A program made the position numbers and the translations under genes. Of a DNA stretch of 64,000 bases, positions 49,980-61,000 are shown one piece after another (the first letter of the stretch is position 1; each line of letters opens with the position of its first letter). The notes under the pieces are model-generated. The model saw only the letters and a list, made by a program, of their open reading frames with translations, did not search any database and was not told the origin of the DNA. The stretch comes from Casuarius casuarius (taxonomy: Eukaryota; Chordata; Aves; Casuariiformes; Casuariidae), in NCBI GenBank assembly GCA_003342895.1, contig PTFA01000028.1, positions 2,844,505 through 2,908,504 on the forward strand. The letters run 5' to 3'.

Positions 49980-51269
49980 CTGAGTTGGGGGGTAAGACCC
50001 TAAAGACAGCAGAAGACCAGTAACACCCAGGAATCTTCAACTCTAACCTGGACAGCTTGAGGCCCTCCAATCCCAACACCCGTTCCTGCCCACACCACAT
50101 CTGTTCTCATACTTAACAAGTCCCCACTCTTTGGTTTCTCATCCCATTTCAATCTTTCCCCAGTTCTTTACCCAAATCCAGATCCCCTCTAAAAATCTAC
50201 ATACCCCACTTTCCCTCAGCCTCTAGTCAAACTGTTCCATTATTAAACAAGTCTTTAACCCACTCCCTTTTTCTCCTGCCAGCAGTTTCCTGTGCATCAC
50301 TTCACCTTTCACTCCTATTCTGGCTCCTCTACTTTGACTTACATAAAACCAGGTTTCCCTGCTCCCCTCACAACACACCAGTTACCAGTCTGGACCTCGG
50401 CAGAGGGCTGCCACAGCCTCGGTACCGTTCAGTTCCAGTCACAGCAGCATTCACTTAAAACAGGCACATCCCCACCTTCCTTCCTTAGTGCCTCATCTTC
50501 TCGCAGAGCCACTCCTGCTTTTCTTCACGTTTCCTCCCCAGCTTCCTGCTCACTCCAGTGTTCTCATCCTCCTCCCCGCTGCCCGTAGGCAGGCTGGGCA
50601 GATGGAAACCATCTTTTTCCACTTCCAGTGGCTGAGCTGGCTCTCCACTGAAGGAAATCCAAAACTTGGCTAAACTTGGCTAGACTTGGTCTGGCTGTAA
50701 CGCCTAGCAAGTTTCCAGGAGTACTGAAGTGTTTTTTTTAAAGGGTTATATTGTAACTTGTTCATATTAGCCTTCCAGAAAAATGGCAAGAGGCCCTCTG
50801 GTCTCAAAGGCCTCGCGTTTACGAGCCCCTGCTCCAGGGCACGGTGACACAACCCTTCAGAGAAAAGGTCAGCAGTCCTACCCAAATCGGGGGAGGAGGG
50901 GAAATGCTGTTTCCCCTAGCCTCACCCCTGGAAATACCTCAATACACCTCAAAATCCAGCAAGTCAGTCCAAGAGAATTCAGTTACATGAGCCCATCGGT
51001 AATGCTAAAGCAACTAAAAGAAGAAAGGACCCGGGCACGGGAGGTGGAGTGCAATCTCCCTGCAGGCGCTGCGCATCTGCCTCACATGTAGTGCAGCCGT
51101 AAGTCAGGCGACGCCAGGCCTTGGCCATGTACGCACGCCTCCAGGACCGGACTCATCAGCTTGGAAACCTCCCAGCCAGGATGCAACGAACTCGCATCGC
51201 CTCAGAGGCGGGTTACAACCGGTTTTAGACCTCCTCGGCCGGCCCCAGCCCCCGGCGGCGGCGGGTTAC

Positions 51270-51296
51270 CCGGGCCTCAAGGAACGCCACCAACAT
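51270..51296 (-). CDS. Possible first coding exon of the minus-strand gene
   Basis: Within the CpG island, on the minus strand, GCGCC-ATG (a good Kozak context) opens nine codons (MLVAFLEAR) ending at a donor-like CGG|GTAACC in phase 0. The location and strand fit a divergent promoter for the gene at 46.7-50 kb. A connecting exon around 50.39 kb is only weakly supported. Confidence 0.25.
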
Positions 51297-51609
51297 GGCG
51301 CCGACTGGCGCCACCCCACAGCTGGGGCAGCGGGCAGGGCCCCGCCGCAGCCCGCGGGGGCGCTTGGGCCTGCGCGCAGCAGGCGACGCACCGCCGCGGC
51401 CACGCGGAGCGCAGCAGCCGCCCTCTCCCGCGCGGCAGCGCCCCGGCGGGGCGGGGCGGGGCGGAGCCGCCCGGACGGGCGGGGGCGGTGCTGCAGCCGC
51501 CTCGCCACCGCCCCCCGGCACGGCTCGGCCGCGGCTCCGCCCTGCCCCGGCCCAGGTGCGCGCTGCCGGGCGCAGGTGCTTAAATAGCGGCGCCGCCGAG
51601 CCGCCACGG

Positions 51610-51628
51610 TGCTGCGCGCCTCGGGCAG
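51610..51628 (+). other. TMEM171: Probable non-coding first exon of TMEM171
   Basis: A transcription start about 30 nt after the TATA-like element (51579-51587) would give a short exon ending GGGCAG|GTAAGG at 51628. This donor is strong and leads toward the TMEM171 coding exon 6.3 kb downstream. The exact start site is inferred. Confidence 0.45.
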
Positions 51629-52299
51629 GTAAGGGGCGCCCGGCGGCCGCGGGGAGGGGTGTTGGGACACTGCGGCCAGGCGCCGCTGGGGTAGGGCGGC
51701 GCCCCCGCGCCCTTTCCGCCTGCTTCCCCCCCGCTTTCCCCCCCCCCGGCGTGGCGGCCGCGGGGCGCTGGGCTGGGCGCTGGCGCAGCGCCGCCGCCGG
51801 CCGCGACCCCAGCCCGGTGCGTGCCGTCGCGCAGCGCCATGGCGTGGGGCTGCCCCGGCCGGGCCGCCTCGCTCAGCGGAGCTGGGAGCCGCCGGCGTGG
51901 GGCGAGACCGGGGCGTCTCCGGGAACCAGCGCCGCCGTCGGGGGGTAGGTGCGTGCTGGGGGGCGGCTCGTCCGTCGGTGACCTCGGTGAGGAGGAGGCT
52001 GGGGAAGATGAGGCGGCTCTGCCTTGCCTTTGACGCCGTGCCTGCCAACAGCGGCTCGGTGGCTGCAGCCTGCTCCGCTGCCGTCCTTACGGTGTCTTTA
52101 ACCCTCCCCAAATGGTGGCTGCGTGTGTCACTTATCTCGGACATAAATGCCTTGGAGTGGGAAAAGCCTCTTTCTGCTCCCGGGAGGGCCTGGGCGAGCC
52201 TCCCGCCCCTCCTCACCGCGGCGCAGCGACGTTTGCGCATCCCTCCTTTGTGCTGAGCGCGGAGGGGTCAGCAGGGCCTGTGCGAGTCAGTCCGCTGGC

Positions 52300-55200
52300 G
52301 TGCGATCCCCAGCTGCTGCTGGTGGCCGTGGCTGGGGCGCTGGTGGGGAGATGTGCTGTCCCCGTGCAGGCTCCCCTGCCGCATTGCTTGCTGCTGCACA
52401 GGACCCGCTCTTTTGCGGTCACTGCAACGTGTTGGAGGAGAGTGTGCCTGATGTGCTGGAGTGTGGAAAGGGGTCCTTCGTGATACAGCACTTTTCCCAA
52501 AGAGGTAGTGCTTTACTTGTCTGTGAGTTGGCTGTCACTTAGTGCCCCAGGCCAGCTGCAAAGAAAAAAAAATTGGATGGGAAGGCTCTGAGGAACATCC
52601 AGTCCTGTGTCCTCCTGATGGTCACAATCATGTCCTCTCAAAGATCTCCAAGTCTCTTTGCCTGTACCTTTTGCTACTTCCACGCACTTCAGCCCCATGG
52701 GACAGACCCTCCTAGAAGTTGCCAGAAGTTGCTCTATCAGGTGTCACCTGTTTGAAGGGGAAAAAGTTGGCTTTGGTTTTAACCATGTGCATGGACCTCA
52801 CCTCCATCTACCTTCCCCCCGGTCTCCTCAAAGGTACTCCAGGAAATGAGGTGCTTTGCTCACTTGCATGCTGCTAGTATGTCCTGTGAAAGACCCCACC
52901 CACCCACAGCCCCTGGGAGCTCGTCACTGAGTCTGGGTCCTGCCCCGGCTGTCCGCATGGCACCCAACCAGTCAGTTACTAGGCTGTGCTTTACAGACGC
53001 CTTCATGTAGCCCAGCACCCTTCTGGGGTCCTTGTGTCCAACGCTGGCATCAGGGTCAGGACTCTCTTCCCCACCAGAGAAGGGAGTGGGGAACACTTGT
53101 GGACCAGCCTTTATTCTAGCCGTTTTTCTCTTGTGGCCTGCAGGAACAGTAGCTGGTAGTTTCTTCAAGGAGTGTAGCTGCGTGCTGGGCACAGGTCAGA
53201 GTCCCTGACGCTTAGCCAGTTTGTGGTGAGAAGGATCCCTGATGCACACTTTTCTGGACACTGGCAGGATCCATCCCACTTTCTGGAACTTCCACTGCAG
53301 CTGCCTTCCTCTGCTTTTCCAGACATTCATTCCTGTCCCACCTGCAACTGTTACTTGTAACAGTGTAGTGTTACCCTCTTATACTGAGCCAATATAATCG
53401 TTTTATCAACCCATTCAGGCAGTTTTGCCTGTGACATCCACTGGCTCCTTAGGAATCTCTTTTGCAAAGCTTCTACATTTTTGAAAATCCTCCCCCTGGG
53501 ATATCAGAGTTGTATACAACGTGAGATGAATGTCAGGCAGTAATTAGAGACTGAATACACAAGATGACCAATTGAATATATTTGGCACCTCAAAACTTCT
53601 CAGTGTTTGTATTCTTAATTTTATTTGAAACTTCCTGGTATTTGAAAGTAGAAAATTGAAAGTACATCCTGTCAAGCTAGCTGGCATTTCCCCCCTAGTC
53701 TTTCATTAAGTGATTAAAAACATCTTGGAGGAAGGGAGGTGTGTGGTGAAGGAGATGCAAACTCCAGTTTGTTTTAATTTGACTAGCTGTGCTTGTGGAA
53801 AGAAGCTCCCGCTGACTGTCAAGAGTGTGATCCAGGGAAAAAACTGTGATACAATAATGAACAAAAGATGGAATGGGTAGAGGTGCGAGTGGAGAAGGAA
53901 ACTGGATATACTAGGGAGTGAAAGGAGGAAGTGGAGAGCCATTAGAGTTTTGAAAAGGCAGCTACACCGAATGAAGTTGAGAGGACTTTTCCCTCTAGGT
54001 AGCTTGTCCTATCAGTATTCATTGTTTAAAATTAAACTTGGGGGGAAAAAAAAAAATCACAGAATGGTGGCAGCAGCAACTCCCCCCCCCCCCATATTTC
54101 CGATTTTTTTTAATTGCTACTGGGGGTGGCATTTTAACAGAAAACGATGGGAAAGAATGGCTTGTGGCTTCTAATGGGGTTGCCACTGTGGACTAAAACA
54201 GACTGTGTGGGTTTTTTATTATTATTTTTTTCTAATAGATGACTACACAGATTAGACCTAATCCTTCTGTTAGCAATGATCTGGATACTTCTTGCATGCA
54301 CGAATGGGGCCTGGTCTGGGAAACAAAACAGAGGGACAGAACTGTTTTACTACTTCCAGTACTTTTTTTTTTTCTTTTAATCCTCAGTTCCTGACTTCAT
54401 ATTGACCACATGAGGATCTCAAATTTCATATGGGTAAGGGAGAGTAAATTTATAGCCCTGATGTTTGCAGTGGAAATCTTGGAAAATATGAGCCCTGAAG
54501 GCTCAAACCAGAAAACAAAAAGTCCCAGTTTCGTAATTAAAAATATATTTTTAAATTCCTGGAGTTGTCCATAATGTGAGTGTTATTTTTGTGCATAACA
54601 CTTAATACAACTAACTGGGTGTTATTTCCTGTTCTATCTACCTGGCATGGGCCAGAATTACAAAAACATAAAGCACTGTATCATGCAAGTTAAGCTCATA
54701 ACCAGATTTCCTCTACAAGCTGTGTTTTCAGTTCTCTATCCCTCATGCTTAACTGCCTCCATTCTGCCGAACTTTGTTCTTGTACTTTCTGACCTGGTAT
54801 TTCCATGCCTGCTCTCAAGCTATATGTAAATATGCAGGGAATATTCTCTTGTGTGTATGTGGAGACATCTGATCTAATGGAAGTATTTCAAACATATAGT
54901 CAATATAGGGCCTACATCTTTCTTACAGTATTTTTTCTTGAAACTCAAGAAAAGCTTAATCTTTCCTTGAGTTTACTATTAAAATTTGGTGGTAGTGTAA
55001 ATGAAATTAGTCCTCCTTTGGAGCAGCATAAAATCTGTGTCTTTCATCTTCAAAGCTACAACAGGCTGTTCTCAATGTTCCCTCTTTTGTGGCATGAAAG
55101 AATTAAGAAAATATGCACATGCTTCATTTCTAATGTGTGTTTTAACTTAATCTCATAACAAGAAGATTAGTGGAAGAGAAGCAGGCACTGTGTTGGAGCA

Positions 55201-57970
55201 ACAAAAACAAATCTCTGTTTTGGGGGGTTTTTTGAAAGGCTAAAACACTGAATATTTTTTCACTTCACATTGTTTCCTTTTGTCCTAATTAACTTGTACT
55301 TATTTCCATGTTTTCTTCCCTAGAGGGAATTGCAAAGAAAAGGATTCAGACTTCTCTCTAATTATAGTGTATTGTTGTTATAATGGTTAACGTGCCTCAA
55401 CAGAAAAACATCTTAAGACAGCCATGTCTGCAAATGGGATTTTTGTATTTCAGAGGACCTTTACTCAGTTCTGTGCCTATGTTGGTAGGTCAATGACTTT
55501 GAACTGCATTAGATCAATTATGAAAATAGTGGGAACTTTCTAGACATCGGGAAGTATATGCAGTATAGTTAATAAAATTGCTTCTGATAACTGGGGAAAG
55601 ACCAGCAGAATCAAGGAAGGAGGAGTGACCAACATCATCCATTTTCTGTGTTCAGAAATACAGCCCTCAAATGAGCTCAAAATCATGCAGTATTGATAGT
55701 AAACCTAGGTAAAGGTCTTCAGTTTAAAATTTATCAAAATTTCTTTTTAATGTCTCTTTCTTGACAGGCTGTGCTCTCTAGTGCTCTTTATAGTGCGTGT
55801 CTCTTCCCCCCCCCCCCCAGTGAAGCTTCATCTATCAGTTTCTCAAACCAGTCTAAATGATTGCACTCGGATAGTGAAGAAATACTTAACAGACTTTAGT
55901 CTGTTTACAAATTAACTGATCAGAATAATGGGCTGCATTAAGGCAGGTCCCTTACTTTTTCTCTCTGAGATACTTTGTGCTTCCCAGCAGCAGCAGCCTC
56001 AGAACAGCTTTCTTGTGTGGAGCAGCCTGCTTCCTTGCCCTTCCAGTCTTGCATTTACTGTGTGTTTTACCTGCATGCGGCTCTCTGCTTTCTCTCATGC
56101 TGTTAGAGGTCCAATTTGATGCTTAGCAGTAAAACACCTGATGGTTTCAACATTTGTGTGTTTGTCTATGCATTTCTTTAAACAGGGCCCTGCTCTTAAA
56201 GGTGGCTATCTAAAAGAGTGACTTGATGGATTGCCTTGTGTTGCATACAGATATTTATGTATTTGAGTGACTAAAGCATAGTGGGTTTTTTGTTTTGTTT
56301 TCATCCCTGTGGGGTACTGCAGTTACTGGGGAGTAACATGGAGCTTGTTGTGGCTGACACATGTTCAGCAGTTCACTTCCAGAAATCACAGAATGCTTTG
56401 TTTTTCTTGTGCAATAACTGTTGTTGAGGCATGTGTGAGGAGGAGTCTGACTTGACTTTCAGCTTCCACTTGTCTGAATTAGGAGCAGGGCAGTAGAAGC
56501 CGGTAAAGGAAAGGCTGAAGGTTAACTAATAAACAGCAGCAATTAAACTAAATGCCTACTTCCATCTCTGACACACTTCTCCAGTCCCCATATCCTTCCC
56601 GACATATCCAAGTCACGGACAAAAAAATCTGTCCTGGAAGATGCTGGTGAGGGGAAGAAAGGCATGTTTAAATACTGCAATATGGGCTGGCTTTTAAATA
56701 AAAGCAATCTTAACTACTTTCCCTTCTACTCTGGACAGGAGGTGGCTTTCTCATGGTCCAGCCAGATGTGCTATTTTCCATAGCCTGGAATTCCCCTGGG
56801 CTTCTGGTTAGCTTTTTGTAGATAGTAGCTTCTTGGAGAGAGATCCTGTTGGTCGCTAGCCACTGTGGTATAGGGTACAGGTAACCATCCAATCCCTGTA
56901 AGCCAGTGTCAGAGAAGTACAAACTTCTCATGGGTAGCAGCAGAAAACTTTGCTAGAGCTCTCTTTGCTAGAGCAGGCTCCTCTAACTTTGTCAGGGCTT
57001 CCCCTGCCCTTGTTTGTCCACATCTAGCAGACTTCTCGTGCATGTTACCCTGTGCACACAACTGTTTTGGCCTCAGCACTAGTCTCTGTTTTCTTTTGTC
57101 TTGCTTCTGAATCTAGACTCTCATGGGCTTATACGCTTAGAAGCCTTCTGGGAACCACCTTTGCTATATTACTTTTTAAAGTTTTCCTGGAGCCCATACA
57201 AAGGATTTGGGAGCAGGGAAAGTCCAAAGGAAGTGTGGTAGCAATATGCTTACCAGCTCTGATCACAAAAACAGTGAGACTTAAAGTATGCAGTCTTTAT
57301 TTAGCATGGCTTGCTTTCTTTTTTTATCTTTTCAGAACAGGACCAAAAATCTTCTTTGTCCTTGCTCTTGCAGTTATATAGGACAGGAATCTATTTAGGG
57401 AGAGAGGCTGAAAAGTCTCTTGCCTGGTGAAGGAGAAGCAAGATTTATATGCTTTGAAAAGGTATGTATTAGAAGATTTCTAAGGTTAGTCTAGTAGTCA
57501 TCAGTACTGATTTGGATTAAGATTCTTTCTCTCAACTGTGTATTTTCAAGTTCTTTCTTCAGTGACAGCTGTCACCTCCTGGAAATTCACTACAGAACCT
57601 TCTCCCAGCTTCCTTTTTTTCAAGAGGAAAGCTAGTCTCTCTTATTGCAAAGATTCAGCCCTTGAAAATAATGTTAGTTTGACCATAAGACTGTATGTCT
57701 AAAGAAACAATTTAGCTGTCCAACAGTAATTGTAAGGATATTACAATGGTTCTTAGTCTCACTGTAAAATGAATGTTGTCCCTCCATCTTTTTTCAATGA
57801 CAGCAAACTTAATTTGGCCCTTTATTCAATAACAGAGAGATTGCAAAACAGAATATATGAAGGAGATCCAATCCTAATAGGCTGTGTAGTCTATTTACAA
57901 GAGTGAATATTATAAAGTAGTTAGTCCCACTGTTTTCTCCTTTTGACTTCTGTTTTTTTTGTGTTCACAG
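52300..57970 (+). other. TMEM171: TMEM171 5' intron
   Basis: No exon is recognised. Homopolymers occur at 54082-54093 (12 C) and 55806-55818 (13 C, followed by AG). Open frames here, including a 109-codon one at 57052, lack splice support or familiar sequence. Base composition returns to T/G-rich. Confidence 0.55.
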
Positions 57971-58043
57971 ATCTACTGTAGTTTTCTGTCACTGAATGCT
58001 ATCAGGGGAAAAAAAATCATCTACTTGAGGAGATTCTCTTGTG
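57971..58043 (+). other. TMEM171: TMEM171 5' UTR part of first coding exon
   Basis: A T-rich tract and GTGTTCACAG acceptor at 57970 precede 73 nt of leader before the ATG. The GTG just upstream of the ATG is in frame but unlikely to be used. Confidence 0.6.
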
Positions 58044-61000
58044 ATGTATCCAGGGGCTGTTCCTGTACCAGGAGGTGAAGGAAATAATGGACATCATGGA
58101 AAACTTATTTTTTTCCTTTTTGTTTTTGGAGCTGTCCTGCTCTGTGCTGGATTCCTGCTTTCAGTCTTTATCCTACAGTCATGCCCATCTGGAACCTTCA
58201 GTGACTGCAGTGGGGTCCTCAAGGCTGCTGGGCCTCTGCTGGCTGTAACTGGACTAGTTTGTGTTTTATTGGCACGATCAAGGGCTAGGCTCTATATAAG
58301 GCAGAGACAATTGCAAAATGAGCAGGTATACAGCCTTGTTTTTTGTCGAGGGAGCTGTCAGTTTGCCCAGTTTCTTATCTTTGGATTCCTGTTCTTAACT
58401 AGTGGAATGCTAATTAGCATCCTGGGCATTTGGGTTCCCGGCTGCAGCCCCGGTTGGCAGGGTGCACAGCACAACTACACCAGCAGCTCTGAGGTGGACC
58501 TGCAGGGCTGTGGATTCCTGTCTCTGCAAATCATGGGCCCTTTGATTGTGCTCACTGGGTTATGTTTCTTTGTGATAGCTCATGTTAAAAAGAAACAAAA
58601 CTTAAATCTCAATGAAGAATCATGTGAAAATGAAGAACATCCTCAGAGTCCAGAATCTTTTCAAGTTACAGTAGGTGGGTGAATAATGTATGAACTTTGA
58701 ATTTTTTTTTCCACAAACAATTTACCTCTGGTGGATTTTACTTGTATTGGCTCTACATGTCTCAATTCTGGCATGTCAAACCAGACAAAATCTTGCATGT
58801 TTTCCCAAAAAGATCACTTCAGTTATCTTTTTCTTAAAGATAAAACTGCTCCTTTGGCATTAAAAGAAACATCTGAATGTCTGTGCAAATGAAACCATGT
58901 AGTCTAGCACAAATGAGCCCAATCCTAATTCCTTTTCCAGAGACTGTAGCTGACATTGTAAATCACAGGTCTAATGACTTCTATGACTATATTCAAGCCT
59001 TACTGAGTTCTGTTGACCTCCTGAACAGGAGAATGATTCCTGTACAGTATACCATATTTCCCTGAATAATGGCCACATCTTCCATCAGTGAGATGTAATT
59101 GCAAGATGCTGCTGTTAATTGCATAATACTTGAATGAAAGCATTATGTTAGCAGGAAATGCTCCCCTGCATATCACACTGCATTGACTACCCCATGAATA
59201 CATTCTGTGTATAGACTTCTCTGATAGCTTTCTAGCTCTCAGAAAGAGTAATGAGTCAGTCTTAGCATTGCTCAGTTGTCATCTGACTGACTAGAACTGA
59301 AGTCCATTATGCACAATTCTTGCCTTTTCTGCTTGTCAAACCACTGTACAGACCTGTAACTTGATGATTTGCAGAGAAGGTGAAGGTTTGATGTCAGTTT
59401 CAGAAAAATTAATGAATTTAATATTTTTGTCCACACTGGAATAGATGTGGACATTTATAAAAAGCCCTGTTTTAGATATGTGAGGAAAACTAATACTTGN
59501 GTATTCTTAAAGTAAGCCAACAGAAATGATGTGGTTAGCACATCCAGCTTCTGAAGACAGACAACAGTGAAGAGAGTAGCATCTTGTAGCTACATGGAAC
59601 ACTTCCTCCCCCCATAGTTGTATTTTCTAGATGAAATCTTCCATTTATGAATATGATACATCTCTATTTTGGGATAATTTTGTTTCTGAATGCACTTCCC
59701 ATGTACTTCTGTAGCCCAGAATATAGCAGTTCTGTATGTAGGATCATTGTACTTACCCATCTTTAAGTGCAGATACTGTAATACCAAAGATGAGAAACTT
59801 TTCCTTCTAGGATACAGTTAGGATAAACAGTGCTGCTGATTGTTTTTTCAGGGGTAGTAATTAGTGGGTGGGGGCTTTTTCTCCTCCCCCCAGGTGATGC
59901 TGTAATGGTATTCCCACCTCCACCACCTCCTTATTTTGCTGACCCTCTGTCACCAACTGTGACTCATCTTATGTCGAGCGGTTTGCCCACAAATGAAAAT
60001 CCTCCACCATACCACACTATCTTCACTGATGGGTAAGACTCTTTTGTTCATCTCTGGAAATCCAAGATGTTTCTCAAGGTATCTAAAACAATGTTATTAA
60101 ATAATCACTGAATTAACTCTCTCTACTAGGCACTACAAATTCTTATGCATCACTGGGCTTCTCAGATACCTTACTGTAACTGACACTACAATATCCTGTG
60201 CAAAGGGGGAATCAAAACCAAAGTACCCCCAGGGAGATTAAATTCTTACTAGATTATAACTGAAAAGAACTTCTGAAGTGAAAAGAAAGCCTTAAATCAG
60301 TGGCCTTATCTACATATTCTTAGATTAGATTACTTCCATGGACTGCCCAAGAAAAGGTGCCCCTGACAGCAGTGCCCCAGTAGTATGATACCCACACTGC
60401 TGGATATTAGGAAGCCTCTGCACAACCTGACCAGTGGATGCTTGAGCATGACACCTGTGTCCAGGCCCTGCACCCCTTGGAGAGAGCCATTCTAGCATGT
60501 CCTGTTCTTGCTGGGACCTGTGCCTCACTGCCTTAGGGAAAGGTCCTTGCTGGCCTGCCCTGTTCCTGCTGGGGCTGTGTTGTGATTAAATAATACACTA
60601 CACTGTGAAGAGCAGGAGGCTCTATGGTGCTTGAGAAGGGGAGTTGCAATGCCATTGCCTATCAAGATAGACCTTGCCCCCCCTGCCCTGTGCAGCCTCA
60701 GTGCAACCACTCTTCTATATATTGAGTATAGGTGACAAGCTAGATGCTGCCACCACCAAGCCCAGGTGGCAAGTGTTGCTGATTCAAGCATTGTCTGTAT
60801 CGCAGGAACTTGGAGGGTCATCTTTCCCTCTGTGATTTGGGAGGGGAGGGGGGAACCATACCCACAGTAAAACCCTCCATCAAAAAATGACTCACTCTCT
60901 GGCTACCAGTGCAGAGATTCTCCTAGTGTGTTTGGGATAGCTCCCAAAGAGGAAAGAAAGATCACACACCTAACATCTAGGGAAGGGAGACAATGCTTGG

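Larger units (their letters stand above)
51200..52300. promoter_or_regulatory. CpG island, likely divergent promoter
   Basis: Dense CpG and GC content against AT-rich flanks. It contains overlapping GC boxes (GGGGCGGGGCGGGGCGG near 51453) and a YY1-like AACATGGCGCC at 51292. A TATA-like CTTAAATAG at 51579-51587 is followed by a splice donor at 51629. Long open frames on both strands inside it result from the lack of AT-rich stops. It separates A/C-rich sequence on the left from T/G-rich sequence on the right, as expected for transcription leaving in both directions. Confidence 0.8.

Noticed and set aside
50292..50673. Overlapping + strand open frames of ~60-100 codons
   Set aside because: C-rich, low-complexity sequence just left of the CpG island with no splice signals or familiar motifs; likely minus-strand intron.
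51266..52240. 324-codon minus-strand open frame in the CpG island
   Set aside because: Arg/Ala/Pro/Gly-rich translation typical of CpG islands where stop codons are rare; comparable long frames exist on the other strand and in other phases.
57052..57381. 109-codon hydrophobic open frame upstream of TMEM171
   Set aside because: No start context, splice sites or recognisable sequence; lies in the TMEM171 5' intron and is hydrophobic mainly because it is T-rich.
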